A model generated the notes under the pieces. The model saw only the letters and a list, made by a program, of their open reading frames with translations. It was not told the origin of the DNA and made no database searches. Positions 1-7,993 of a stretch of DNA of 64,000 bases are shown here, one piece after another. Source of the stretch: Streptomyces sp. NBC_01429 (GTDB lineage: Bacteria; Actinomycetota; Actinomycetes; Streptomycetales; Streptomycetaceae); assembly GCF_036231945.1 (NCBI RefSeq), contig NZ_CP109599.1, forward strand, positions 5,607,501 through 5,671,500, given 5' to 3'. Each line of letters opens with the position of its first letter. Position 1 is the stretch's first letter. The position numbers and the translations under genes were made by a program.

Positions 1-918
1 AGGCGGGTCGAGATCTCGCTCCTGCACACCGTCCACAAGATCGAGGACGCGCCGATCAGCGCCGTCGCGTTCTCCCTGCTCCACCTCGGCCCGCGCCACG
101 ACCCCGACGAACTGATCGCCGAGGCCGTCGAAGCGGCGCGCACCGCCGCCACCGCCGTGGTGGTCGTCGCCACGACGGAGAGCGTCGAGTCCGAGGGCTT
201 CGACCGTGCCAACCTGAAGCTCCCCGGCCGCCAGGACGACCTCGTGCGCGCCGTCGCCGCCGTCAACCCGCGCACGGTCGTGGTCGTCAACACCGGCTCC
301 CCGGTGGAGCTGCCGTGGCGCGAGGACGTGGCCGCCGTGCTGCTCACCTGGTTCCCCGGTCAGGAGGGCGGCGCCGCGCTTGCCGACGTCCTGCTCGGCG
401 CGGCGGAGCCCGGCGGCCGGCTGCCCACCACCTGGCCGGCCGTCCTGGCCGACGTACCGGTCTCGCGCACCACCCCCGCCGACGGCGAACTCCACTACGA
501 CGAGGGCGTGTTCATCGGCTACCGGGCCTGGGAACGGGCGGGCGCCACCCCCGCGTACCCCTTCGGCCACGGACTCGGCTACACCGACTGGGAGTACGAG
601 ACGATCACGGCGACCCCGGAAGAGGTCACCGTACGGCTGCGCAACACCGGCGCCCGCCCCGGCCGCGAGGTCGTGCAGATCTACCTCGCCCCCGTCGCGG
701 ACACCGTCGAACGCCCGGCCCGCTGGCTGGCCGGCTTCGCCTCGGTGGAGGCGGCTCCCGGGGAGAGCGTCGAGGTGCGCGTCCCGCTCCGGCGGCGCGC
801 CTTCGAGATCTGGGACGAGGGCCCCGGCCTCTGGACGCTGATCCCGGGCGACTACGAGGTGCAGGCGGGCCGTTCCGTCGCCGACCGCCGGCTGAGCGGT
901 GTGGTCGAGGCGGTCTGA
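1..918 (+). CDS. Glycoside hydrolase family 3 enzyme, C-terminal part (5' end outside window)
   Basis: The frame is open from the first base, so the start lies to the left. The 305 residues present cover the GH3 C-terminal alpha/beta sandwich (VVVVATTESVESEGFDR, then LPGRQDDLV and VVVNTGSPVELPW), the stretch WFPGQEGGAALADVLLG, and a fibronectin type III-like tail from YPFGHGLGYTDWEYE to the stop. Such enzymes release sugars from the non-reducing end of beta-glucosides or beta-xylosides. The catalytic aspartate lies in the missing N-terminal half, so the substrate cannot be read. The next gene is a convergent aldose 1-epimerase, consistent with a sugar-use neighbourhood. It is not the same gene as the GH3 at 44993-47389. 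Confidence 0.93.
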   Translation, partial: RRVEISLLHTVHKIEDAPISAVAFSLLHLGPRHDPDELIAEAVEAARTAATAVVVVATTESVESEGFDRANLKLPGRQDDLVRAVAAVNPRTVVVVNTGSPVELPWREDVAAVLLTWFPGQEGGAALADVLLGAAEPGGRLPTTWPAVLADVPVSRTTPADGELHYDEGVFIGYRAWERAGATPAYPFGHGLGYTDWEYETITATPEEVTVRLRNTGARPGREVVQIYLAPVADTVERPARWLAGFASVEAAPGESVEVRVPLRRRAFEIWDEGPGLWTLIPGDYEVQAGRSVADRRLSGVVEAV

Positions 919-1030
919 GGCCGAGGCGGTCTGAGGCCGAGGCTGGGTCGAGGCCGTCTGTGGTCGGGGCGGTTCGAACGTACGGCCCCGGGGCGGACCT
1001 GACACCGCTCCGGGGTCGTATGCCGTGTCT

Positions 1031-1050
1031 CGCGGGTCGCGATCCCCGCG
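1031..1050. terminator. Short hairpin between convergent genes
   Basis: CGCGGG (1031-1036) pairs with CCCGCG (1045-1050) around an 8-base loop, directly after the stop of the epimerase gene and downstream of the GH3 gene. There is no T-run. The rest of the gap (919-1030) holds only a duplicated GAGGCGGTCTGAGGCC-type repeat. Confidence 0.4.
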
Positions 1051-2034
1051 TCAGCGCACGCCGAACCCGTACGTGGTCGTGGACCGGAACTCCTCGCCCG
1101 GCCGCAGCACGGTGCTCGGGAAATCCGGCCGGTTGGGGGAGTCGGGGAAGTGCTGGGTCTCCAGCGCGATCCCGGCACCGGCGCCGTACGGCTTCCCGTC
1201 GAAGTGATCGCCGGTGTAGAGCTGGAGCCCCGGCTCGGTGGTGGAGACGGTGAGCACCCGCCCCGACACCGGGTCGTACAGCTCGGCGACGGGCTCGTCC
1301 CCGGCCGTCGCGTCGAGGACGTAGTTGTGGTCGTACCCCGGACCCAGCGGGCGCCGCTCACGGAAGTCGAAGCGCGTGCCGTCGACCGGCGCCGGTTCGC
1401 CGGCCGGCAGGGCGGCGGCGTCCACCGGAGTGATCCGGCCGGCCGCGATCCGCAGCTCGTGCCCGTCCGTCGCGGCGCCGCTGCTCTCGCCGGCCAGATT
1501 CCAGTAGCTGTGGTTCGTCGGGTTGAAGTGCGTCGGGGCGTCCGTCACCGCCCGGTAGTCGATCCGCAGCGCTCCGGACGCGGTCAGCGTGTAGGTGGCC
1601 GAGATCTCCAGCCGGCCGGGGAACCCCTCCTCGCCGTCCGGGCTGACCAGCGACAGCCGTACCCCGTGGTCACCGGCCCGCTCCGCGTCCCAGACCCGCC
1701 GGTCGAAGCCGCGCTCACCGCCGTGCAGGGTGTTCGGCCCCTCGTTGGCCGTCAGCCGGTGCACCACCCCGTCCAGGGTGAAGGCGGCGCCCGCGACGCG
1801 GTTCGCGTACCGGCCGATCAGCGCCCCGAGATAGGGCCCCCGGCCCGCGACGTAATCCTCGGCGTCGGCGAAGCCGAGCACCACATTGGCGGTGGTCCCG
1901 TCCCGTCCCGGCACCTCGGCGGACTGCACGGCACCGCCGTACGTCAGCAGACGCACCCGGGTACCGGCCCGTTCCAGGGTCCAGCGGTGGACGGGCTGAC
2001 CCTCGGCGGTCGCGCCGACGCGTTCCGTGTTCAT
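1051..2034 (-). CDS. galM: Aldose 1-epimerase (mutarotase)
   Basis: A protein of 327 residues, usual for the family. It interconverts alpha and beta anomers of aldohexoses such as galactose or glucose in the cytoplasm. Visible family features are GRYANRVAGAAF near residue 70 (active-site Arg region), NEGPNTLHGGERGFDRRVW (catalytic His region), NPTNHSYWNLAG and, near the end, a Glu in GIALETQHFPDSPN that matches the catalytic base. The start is the ATG at 2034, which begins MNTERVGATAEG. A GTG nine bases upstream is also possible and no clear Shine-Dalgarno is seen. It converges on the GH3 gene, so it may handle sugars released by that enzyme (inference). Confidence 0.92.
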   Translation of the reverse strand: MNTERVGATAEGQPVHRWTLERAGTRVRLLTYGGAVQSAEVPGRDGTTANVVLGFADAEDYVAGRGPYLGALIGRYANRVAGAAFTLDGVVHRLTANEGPNTLHGGERGFDRRVWDAERAGDHGVRLSLVSPDGEEGFPGRLEISATYTLTASGALRIDYRAVTDAPTHFNPTNHSYWNLAGESSGAATDGHELRIAAGRITPVDAAALPAGEPAPVDGTRFDFRERRPLGPGYDHNYVLDATAGDEPVAELYDPVSGRVLTVSTTEPGLQLYTGDHFDGKPYGAGAGIALETQHFPDSPNRPDFPSTVLRPGEEFRSTTTYGFGVR

Positions 2035-2142
2035 GACAGTCACGATCAAGAACTTTACGCCGATGGGGCCGCGTGGAGGGCAAACCGGGGGGCCGGCCCC
2101 GAGGACGGGGCTGATTCCGCCCGGTGACCAGCCAGGGGAGTT

Positions 2143-2270
2143 CGCCCGATCGGCCCGGAGACTTCGCCCGATCGGCCCGGTCACAGCGCCCGATCCGCCT
2201 GGGCAGCAGCCCGGTTACCGCGCCTGATCGGCCTGGGCGGCGGCCCGGTCGCCGCGCCTGATCAGCCCGG
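2143..2270. repeat. Five dispersed copies of a GATC-centred 16-mer
   Basis: Variants of CGCCYGATCNGCCYGG lie at 2143-2158, 2165-2180, 2187-2202, 2221-2236 and 2255-2270. Each has a near-palindromic core GCCYGATCRGCC. The last copy overlaps the stop codon of the SGNH gene. Copies are 22 to 34 bases apart, so this is not a simple tandem array. The rest of 2035-2261 shows no gene. Confidence 0.7.
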
Positions 2271-3212
2271 GTACTTCGCCGCCGTGACATTGCGGTACGC
2301 GATCTCCGCCAGCCGGCCCTGCCCGTCCTTGCTGGGGTGGAACCAGTCCCACTGGCTCAGCTGCTCGCCGGTGAACCGGTAGTCGAAGACCGCCCCGCCG
2401 TCGTACCGGCAGCGCGCGTCCTTCGCGCACACCTCCTTGAGCACCTCGTTGTACGCCACGACCCGCTCGTACACCGTCTCGCGCCGCTGCCGCGCGCCCT
2501 CGCTCATGTCCTGCGCGTCCCTGAGCATCGAGGCGCACAGCCCCAGCTTCCAGATCTGCCGGCCCAGCGGATTGCCGCGCCCGGTGGACCAGAGCCGCTT
2601 GAGGTCCGGCACGCTCGACACGTACACCTGCGCCTTGGGAGCCCCCGCGCGCAACCGGCGCATCGCGGTCTCGAAGGACGCCCGGAAGTCGGCGACCGGC
2701 GTCATCTGGCCGGTGGTCTCCCGGCAGGCGTCATTGGCGCCGGCCATCACCGTCACCAGCTCGGGCTTCTCCTGGGCGGCCAGCTCCATCTGGCCGGGCA
2801 CATCGGCCATCCGGGCGCCGGTCGTCGCGTGGTTCCAGCTGTTCTTCTTCGCGGCGGGAGCGCCGAGGAGCCGCTCGGCGAGGCTGCGTACGCCGGGATC
2901 CGTGCCGGTCGCCCAGGACACCTCCGGGCAGTCGACGAGGACGGCGCAGGCGTCGAAACCCCGGGTGATGGAGTCACCGACCGCGGCCACCGACTCCGGG
3001 CTGCGGTTCCAGGCGGGGGCGGCGGTGTGCTTCTTCGTCGCGTCGGGGGTGGCGGAGCCGGAGGAGTCGCATCCGGCCAGCACCCCGGTCCCGGCGACGA
3101 GGACGGCGGTCAGCGCGGCGGTCGGGGCGGTGAGCCCGGCGCGGGCGCGGGGCCGCGCGCGACGGGTGGTGCGGCGGCGGGGGTCGCGGCTGCGAGGCGG
3201 CCTCTCCGGCAT
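2262..3212 (-). CDS. SGNH/GDSL-family hydrolase, putative lipoprotein
   Basis: 316 residues. The start at 3212 follows a strong GGAGGAGGG site; the longer reading frame upstream is low-complexity. An Arg-rich N-terminus and hydrophobic stretch end in a lipobox LAGC (Cys about 48), so the protein is probably secreted and lipid-anchored. SGNH blocks are in order: AVGDSITRGFD (block I, nucleophile Ser about 81), MAGANDAC (block III) and DWFHPSKDGQ (block V, Asp and His). These enzymes hydrolyse esters of lipids or acylated carbohydrates; the substrate is not readable. Two Cys-containing loops (FDACAVLVDCPE; VCAKDARCRYD) suggest disulfides. It stands alone and is divergent from the DUF3145 gene. 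Confidence 0.88.
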   Translation of the reverse strand: MPERPPRSRDPRRRTTRRARPRARAGLTAPTAALTAVLVAGTGVLAGCDSSGSATPDATKKHTAAPAWNRSPESVAAVGDSITRGFDACAVLVDCPEVSWATGTDPGVRSLAERLLGAPAAKKNSWNHATTGARMADVPGQMELAAQEKPELVTVMAGANDACRETTGQMTPVADFRASFETAMRRLRAGAPKAQVYVSSVPDLKRLWSTGRGNPLGRQIWKLGLCASMLRDAQDMSEGARQRRETVYERVVAYNEVLKEVCAKDARCRYDGGAVFDYRFTGEQLSQWDWFHPSKDGQGRLAEIAYRNVTAAKYPG

Positions 3213-3567
3213 GGTGGTCCCTCCTCCTGCGTTCCGGCTCCTGGTGTTCCGGCTCCCTGGGTGTTCCGGGCGCCTGGTGTTCGAGCGCCTGGCGTTCCGG
3301 TCCCCCGGGCCTTCCGGGGAGGGTTCCGGCATCCGGCGGCGTCCTGCCGAGTGAAAGGTTCGCGGATATCCGCCCCGGGACCGACCGTACGTCACCGCGG
3401 CCACCCCGCCGCACGGTAGCTTTTCCCACGTCGAACCAGAGACACCTGATCCACGGCTCCGGTAAATTACATCACGTCACTTACTGTCCCTTTTGCGGAG
3501 TTTCACTCCCGATGCTGTTTACTGAGGCGCTGGGAAAGGCGAACCTCGTCCCACACTGGAGGTCCCG
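3213..3567. other. Divergent promoter region with imperfect GTTCCGG repeats
   Basis: 3231-3325 contains several degenerate copies of a 16-18 base unit built on GTTCCGGCNCCTGG. Beyond it the sequence becomes AT-rich (about 3455-3525). TTGCGG (3493-3498) followed about 18 bases later by GTTTAC is a possible promoter for the DUF3145 gene, which has its GGAGG site just before 3568. No gene is supported here. Confidence 0.4.
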
Positions 3568-4062
3568 GTGACGACACGTGGAGTTCTGTACGTGCACTCC
3601 GCACCGCGCGCGATGTGCCCGCACGTCGAATGGGCGGTGGCGGGAGTGCTCGGCCTGCGGGTCCAGCTCGACTGGATCCGGCAGCCCGCCTCGCCGGGCA
3701 CCTGGAGAGCCGAGGTCTCCTGGAAGGGCCGGGCGGGCACCGCCTCGAAGCTGGCCTCCGCGCTGCGCGGCTGGCAGATGCTCCGCTTCGAAGTAACCGC
3801 CGAACCCTGCCCGACGGCCGAGGGCGAGCGCTACAGCGCCACCCCTGACCTGGGCATCTTCCACGCCGTCACCGGAATGCACGGCGACATCCTGATCCCC
3901 GAGGACCGGCTGCGCGCTGCCCTGGCCCGTTCCCAGCGGGGCGAGACGCAGCTGGAGGCAGAGGTAGCGAAGCTGCTCGGCAAGCCGTGGGACGACGAGC
4001 TCGAACCGTTCCGCTACGCGGGCGAGGGCGCGCCGGTGCGCTGGCTGCACCAGGTGGTGTAG
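3568..4062 (+). CDS. DUF3145 family protein
   Basis: 164 residues, GTG start preceded by GGAGG at seven bases. The protein matches the actinobacterial DUF3145 family end to end: N-terminal MTTRGVLYVHSAPRAMCPHVEWA, then a WKGRAGTASKLASALRGW core and a C-terminal GKPWDDELEPFRYAGEGAPVRWLHQVV. Family members are highly conserved in Streptomyces and relatives but have no established function. No signal peptide or membrane segment is seen, so it is cytoplasmic. It is transcribed alone. Confidence 0.9.
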   Translation: MTTRGVLYVHSAPRAMCPHVEWAVAGVLGLRVQLDWIRQPASPGTWRAEVSWKGRAGTASKLASALRGWQMLRFEVTAEPCPTAEGERYSATPDLGIFHAVTGMHGDILIPEDRLRAALARSQRGETQLEAEVAKLLGKPWDDELEPFRYAGEGAPVRWLHQVV

Positions 4063-4159
4063 GGCGCGGGGCGGGGTGAAGGGGGAGCCCAAGAGCGCTG
4101 GAGCCGGGTCCCGGGGGCCGGGACCCGGGGTTCGCCGGGCGGGTGACCGGGGCGGGTCC

Positions 4160-4173
4160 TACGGTGGTGGTCA
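4160..4173 (+). promoter_or_regulatory. -10 element for a probably leaderless transcript
   Basis: TACGGT at 4160-4165 lies seven bases before the ATG at 4173. No Shine-Dalgarno is present. This spacing fits a transcript that begins at the start codon. No clear -35 is seen. Confidence 0.45.
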
Positions 4174-5048
4174 TGACTGATCGACCGACTGTGGCCGTGC
4201 TGGGCGCCGGCATCATGGGCGCCGCGATGGCCCGTAACCTCTGCCGCACCGGACACGACGTCCGCGTCTGGAACCGTACCCCCGCCAAGGCCGAAGCCCT
4301 CGCCGCCGACGGCGCGACCCCCGCCGGGACGCCCGCGGAGGCGGTGACCGGCGCCGATGTGATCCTCACCATGCTGTACGACGGTCCGGCCGCCCTGGAA
4401 GCCATGACGGCCGCCTCGCCCGGCCTGCGCCCCGGCGCCGTCTGGCTCCAGTCGACCACGACGGGCGTCGAGGCCCTCGCCCCCCTGGCCGATCTCGCCC
4501 GCCACCACGGCCTGTCCTTCATCGACGCGCCGGTCCTGGGCACCAGGGCCCCGGCCGAGAGCGGCGACCTGCTGATCCTGGCGGCGGGCCCCGAGTCCGC
4601 GCGCGCCCCGCTGGCCTCCGTCCTGGACGCGGTCGGCAACCGTACGGTCTGGCTCTCCGAGGACGGCTCGACGGGCGCCGCCAGCAGGCTGAAGCTCGTC
4701 TGCAACAGCTGGGTCCTGGCCCTCACCAGCGGCGCGGCCGAGGCGATGGCCCTGGCGAAGGGCCTGGACGTCGACCCGCGCCACTTCCTGGACGCGATGG
4801 CGGGCGGCGCGCTGGACTGCGGCTACCTCCACGCCAAGTCCGCCGCGATTCTGGACGCGGACTACACCCCGAGCTTCTCGGTCACCACCGCCGCCAAGGA
4901 CGCCCGCCTCATCGTCGCCGCCGGCGCCGCGGAGGGCGTCCGCCTGGACCTGGCATCAGCCTCCGCGGAACGCTTCCGCCGGGCGGAGGAGCAGGGGCAC
5001 GGGGAGGAGGACATGGCGGCGACGTATTTCGCGAGCTTCGAGGAGTGA
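4173..5048 (+). CDS. NAD(P)-dependent oxidoreductase, 3-hydroxyisobutyrate dehydrogenase family
   Basis: 291 residues. The N-terminal Rossmann fold has VAVLGAGIMGAAMARNL (GxGxMG), followed by VWNRTPAKAEAL, where the Arg after the second strand suggests NADPH preference. FIDAPVLGTRAPAESGDLLILAAG (about 125-150) is the substrate-binding motif and GAASRLKLVCNSWVLA (about 165-180) carries the catalytic Lys. The helical C-terminal domain ends with a region typical of beta-hydroxyacid dehydrogenases. Such enzymes oxidise 3-hydroxy acids or reduce the matching semialdehydes; some members are imine reductases. The exact substrate is unknown. The gene stands alone, with a probably leaderless start. 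Confidence 0.88.
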   Translation: MTDRPTVAVLGAGIMGAAMARNLCRTGHDVRVWNRTPAKAEALAADGATPAGTPAEAVTGADVILTMLYDGPAALEAMTAASPGLRPGAVWLQSTTTGVEALAPLADLARHHGLSFIDAPVLGTRAPAESGDLLILAAGPESARAPLASVLDAVGNRTVWLSEDGSTGAASRLKLVCNSWVLALTSGAAEAMALAKGLDVDPRHFLDAMAGGALDCGYLHAKSAAILDADYTPSFSVTTAAKDARLIVAAGAAEGVRLDLASASAERFRRAEEQGHGEEDMAATYFASFEE

Positions 5049-5084
5049 CGTGGGCGCCTGTGTCCAGGCTTTGGGCCTCGGCGA

Positions 5085-5609
5085 TCAGGAGTAGTCGACC
5101 TCTTCTCCGTCCGGGGCCTGGTAGCACGCTGAGATGACGTTCACAATGAGTTTCGGCTTTCCGTCCTCCCCTTCGCTCTGTTCCCAAAGCTCGACGTTGA
5201 GGCCGAGCTTCTTCTCAGCGTGATCTGCCGTCAACTCAAGCGTTTTGTCGCGGCTTGAATTGGGGCCGTACTGGACGATTTCCCATCCCTCGCCGGGGAG
5301 TTCGCTCTTGAGGCGGCGCATGGCTTTCCCCAGCTCCTCATCGGACGATCCCGTGATACTCCACGGGTGGTACACGGTGAAGAGTCGTCCCGGGTCGGCA
5401 CCTTCGCATGTGGTCACGCCAGGGCCCGGCTCGGAGACCGCTCCCTTCACCGCGATGATGTCGAGGATCCGGCTGGAGGTTTTTTCAGCAGCTGATTTCA
5501 CGTCGTCCACGGCCCGTGTTCCCTCGGGCTTGGGGCTGTTCATGCCGCATCCAGTGAGTGTGAGAGCCAGCGCCACACGGAGTAGTGTGCCGATACCGGG
5601 CCTGTTCAT
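5085..5609 (-). CDS. Putative lipoprotein of unknown function, candidate immunity partner
   Basis: 174 residues. The N-terminus has an Arg, a hydrophobic core and the lipobox LTGC (Cys 21), so it should be exported and lipid-anchored. The mature part is charged and not recognised; it includes SEPGPGVTTCEGADPGR and a second Cys near the C-terminus (VISACYQAPDGEE) that could form a disulfide. Its ATG overlaps the stop of the upstream hydrolase gene by four bases (ATGA), so the two are translationally coupled. Its base composition is clearly lower in G+C than the surroundings: 32 of 60 bases are G or C at 5221-5280. Position and coupling suggest protection from, or work with, the hydrolase (inference). 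Confidence 0.8.
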   Translation of the reverse strand: MNRPGIGTLLRVALALTLTGCGMNSPKPEGTRAVDDVKSAAEKTSSRILDIIAVKGAVSEPGPGVTTCEGADPGRLFTVYHPWSITGSSDEELGKAMRRLKSELPGEGWEIVQYGPNSSRDKTLELTADHAEKKLGLNVELWEQSEGEDGKPKLIVNVISACYQAPDGEEVDYS

Positions 5610-7417
5610 TTGAGTTTCACCTTGCCGTAGGCGCCGACGACAACAGCTGCCTGGTTCTTTAGACTCTCCGAGCCCGGGTTCCAGTAGTCACTGTGCCCGG
5701 ATGTGTTCGTCCCCATCTGATTCGCGCCGAAGATTTCGTCACTGGGGATAATTCCCCTGATCGTCTGCTTGCCCGACGTGTACCCGTCCGGGCCAGACGG
5801 GCGGACGGCGTCGGTCTCCTGTGCGCCACCGTGCCCCCACCGACCGATTTCGGGCACCGGGTCGCCTTCGGCGTCCTCATTCCAAACGTGCCCCTCGGGG
5901 ACGTCCAAATCCGTTGCCCTGCCGACTTGGACGCCCGGACTGCCGGCGAGCACCACGTCGTCGACGTTGAGGTCCCCCTGGCGTGCGGCCGAGCCGATGA
6001 GCGTGGTGCCATAGGAGTGGCCGATGGCTGTGTGATGGCCTCCGGACTCCATGGTGTTCGTGGTGTGGAGGCCACCCATGAACCTGCTGAAGTCCGGCGC
6101 GCCTTCGTTGGCGAAGTGGCTGTCCGGCGAATTCAGGACGATGTTCTGCGGCGCGTCATAGCCGAGCCATGTGACAGTCGAGACATCTCCGGCAGTCATG
6201 GAGTTCGCCTCCCGCCATACTCGGGTCATCCGATTGATGTCCCCCTCGATACCGCTGAGATTCGCCGTTGTGCCCGGCACATACACGGCTGTGTGATCCG
6301 CAGTATCGGGGTTCCCGTTCGCGATGATCGCCCGGCCGTTCCCTTCCGGGCTGAAACCTAGGAGATATGCCTCGGGCATTCCTTTGGCCCCGGTCTGGTC
6401 GAAGCGCTTCTGAATGGAATCCATTCCCTTGAGGGAGGCTTCCAGGTGCGCTTTCCGGTTCTCGTGCTGGTGATGCCAGTCGAGCCATTCGTCCGTGTAT
6501 GCCAACCCATCCAGTCCCAGAGAACGGAACTTCGTGGGCTCCGGGGGGATCGCGGCCAGTTCCAACTGGTACTTGCCACGCGTCACGTCCAGCACCGTCC
6601 GGTTCGCCTCGTCGCGTACCTCGGCCGGTAGGCCGTCCAGGGCGCCCACTTGGGCCGGGAACATGGCGAGGTAGTCGGCCTTCTCCTGGGCCGAGAGGTT
6701 CGTCCACCACTCGGCGTTGTCCTCCGGGCCGCCGTTCTCGGGTGGGGCCGGGATGTCGTTCAGGTAGTGGGAGGCGACGTCGCGGATGTCCTGCATGTCG
6801 TGCGCGGCGTCGGCCCAGTCCGCGTTCGAGACCGTCAGGTCGTCGTCGGCCGTCAGACGGCGCAGGGCCGGTGCCCACTTGCGGTCGGCGGCTGTGGCCT
6901 CCGCCAAAGCCTCGCTGATGAGGTTGGCGCAGGTCTGGGCGTGTCGGAAGTGGGGGTTGGGGTGGAAGGTGCCCGCCTGGCGGGCGATCGCGGAGGCCAC
7001 GTCGTCGGTCAGGCCGCCCGCCGTGCCGCCTTTCGGGCGGTGGCCGTCGGTCTCGTCGCCTGCCGCCGGGTAGCCGACCGAGCCGTCGGGGCCGATGGTG
7101 AACCTTCTGGCAGCGGCGTCCGCGAGGGCCGCGTCCAGTTTTCGCTTGGCCGGCAGGACGTCGGCGGCGAAGGCGCTGAGCCCCGTACTGACCAGACCGC
7201 ATTCGACCTGGATGTAGTGGAAGTTCTTTGTCAGTTCGGCGAGCTGGGCGAGGGCTGCCTCGGCCGCCTCGCCCCTGAGCGATCCGCGCATCGCGGCGGC
7301 GATACCGTTCTCGACCTCGTCCTTGGTCCTGGCGGCCATCGCGCCGGCCGCCCGGTAGCCGTCCGCCGCCTCCTCGTACGCCGAGGGCTTGAGGGAGGTC
7401 AGTGCCGTGAGGTCCAT
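5606..7417 (-). CDS. Two-part protein: helical ESX/LXG-like N-terminus and DUF1023-type alpha/beta hydrolase
   Basis: 603 residues. Residues 1-110 are predicted helical, Ala-rich and without a signal peptide (MDLTALTSLKPSAYEEAADGYRA onward), resembling WXG100/LXG-type export domains. From about residue 330 an alpha/beta hydrolase follows: VYVPGTTANLSG, VTWLGYDAPQN, nucleophile elbow AIGHSYGTTLIGSAA, VVLAGSPGVQVG, NEDAEGDPVPE (acid candidate) and NTSGHSDYWNPGSESL (His candidate), as in DUF1023 hydrolases. Substrate unknown. The N-terminal coding half has ordinary Streptomyces G+C (44 of 60 at 7261-7320), while the C-terminal half is lower, with the change near 6540. It lies nine bases after the small ESX-like gene and overlaps the lipoprotein gene. 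Confidence 0.85.
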   Translation of the reverse strand: MDLTALTSLKPSAYEEAADGYRAAGAMAARTKDEVENGIAAAMRGSLRGEAAEAALAQLAELTKNFHYIQVECGLVSTGLSAFAADVLPAKRKLDAALADAAARRFTIGPDGSVGYPAAGDETDGHRPKGGTAGGLTDDVASAIARQAGTFHPNPHFRHAQTCANLISEALAEATAADRKWAPALRRLTADDDLTVSNADWADAAHDMQDIRDVASHYLNDIPAPPENGGPEDNAEWWTNLSAQEKADYLAMFPAQVGALDGLPAEVRDEANRTVLDVTRGKYQLELAAIPPEPTKFRSLGLDGLAYTDEWLDWHHQHENRKAHLEASLKGMDSIQKRFDQTGAKGMPEAYLLGFSPEGNGRAIIANGNPDTADHTAVYVPGTTANLSGIEGDINRMTRVWREANSMTAGDVSTVTWLGYDAPQNIVLNSPDSHFANEGAPDFSRFMGGLHTTNTMESGGHHTAIGHSYGTTLIGSAARQGDLNVDDVVLAGSPGVQVGRATDLDVPEGHVWNEDAEGDPVPEIGRWGHGGAQETDAVRPSGPDGYTSGKQTIRGIIPSDEIFGANQMGTNTSGHSDYWNPGSESLKNQAAVVVGAYGKVKLK

Positions 7418-7426
7418 CGCCCGGGC

Positions 7427-7885
7427 TCACCGGCCCCCGCCGGAACCGCCCGTGGCGGGAGTGTCCTCGTACGCGATGCCCAGCCGGTCGAAGTCCCGCC
7501 CGACGGCCTTGTCGTCCCCGCGCAGGTCGCTGCCCGCCTTCTTCAACTGCTCCTGGAGTTCGGCCACCCGCCCGGCCACCTTCTCCAGGTAGCCGTCCCA
7601 GGAACGGAAGACCGCGGCCTGGGCCGCCGCGCTCTCCACGCCGCCACCCTTCACGCCGCCGCTTCCCGCGTCAACGGCCCCCGTGCCCAGGGCCTCCTGG
7701 CCCTTCTCCAGTTCGCGCCGGGCTCTGGTGATGCCTCCTTCGAGCCGGCCGACGCCGTTGCCCGCCGCCGTCCACGCCGATCCGGAGGACGTCACGTCGC
7801 CCGAGCCATGCGCACCCACCCCCGCACCCGCACGGACCGCCGCGTCCTGTTTGAGCCGCTCCCACTCCGCCGCAAAAGACGTCAT
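7427..7885 (-). CDS. Small helical protein, WXG100/ESX-like, upstream of hydrolase
   Basis: 152 residues, no signal peptide. It begins MTSFAAEWERLKQDAA and contains AWTAAGNGVGRLEGGI, a WxxxG-like turn, then a long helix with coiled-coil character (GYLEKVAGRVAELQEQLKKAG) and a disordered Gly-rich tail. These features suggest an ESX-type helical hairpin protein or chaperone, but homology is not certain from sequence alone. It is first in a three-gene unit with the hydrolase and the lipoprotein. TAGGGT at 7897-7902 lies 11 bases before the ATG and no Shine-Dalgarno is seen. Confidence 0.75.
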   Translation of the reverse strand: MTSFAAEWERLKQDAAVRAGAGVGAHGSGDVTSSGSAWTAAGNGVGRLEGGITRARRELEKGQEALGTGAVDAGSGGVKGGGVESAAAQAAVFRSWDGYLEKVAGRVAELQEQLKKAGSDLRGDDKAVGRDFDRLGIAYEDTPATGGSGGGR

Positions 7886-7932
7886 GTTCTGGCAACGACC
7901 CTACGTACGCGGGCGTCACGGCGCGTTACGCA

Positions 7933-7970
7933 AAGGCGCCCGGCCGGGGAAGATCCCGGCCGGGCGCCTT
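7933..7970. terminator. Strong terminator after fabF
   Basis: A perfect 16-base-pair stem: AAGGCGCCCGGCCGGG (7933-7948) and its complement (7955-7970), loop GAAGAT. It lies 24 bases past the fabF stop on the same strand and before the start of the 7885 gene, so it separates the two minus-strand units. Confidence 0.85.
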
Positions 7971-7993
7971 CGTGGCGACGGTCTGTCGCGTGC

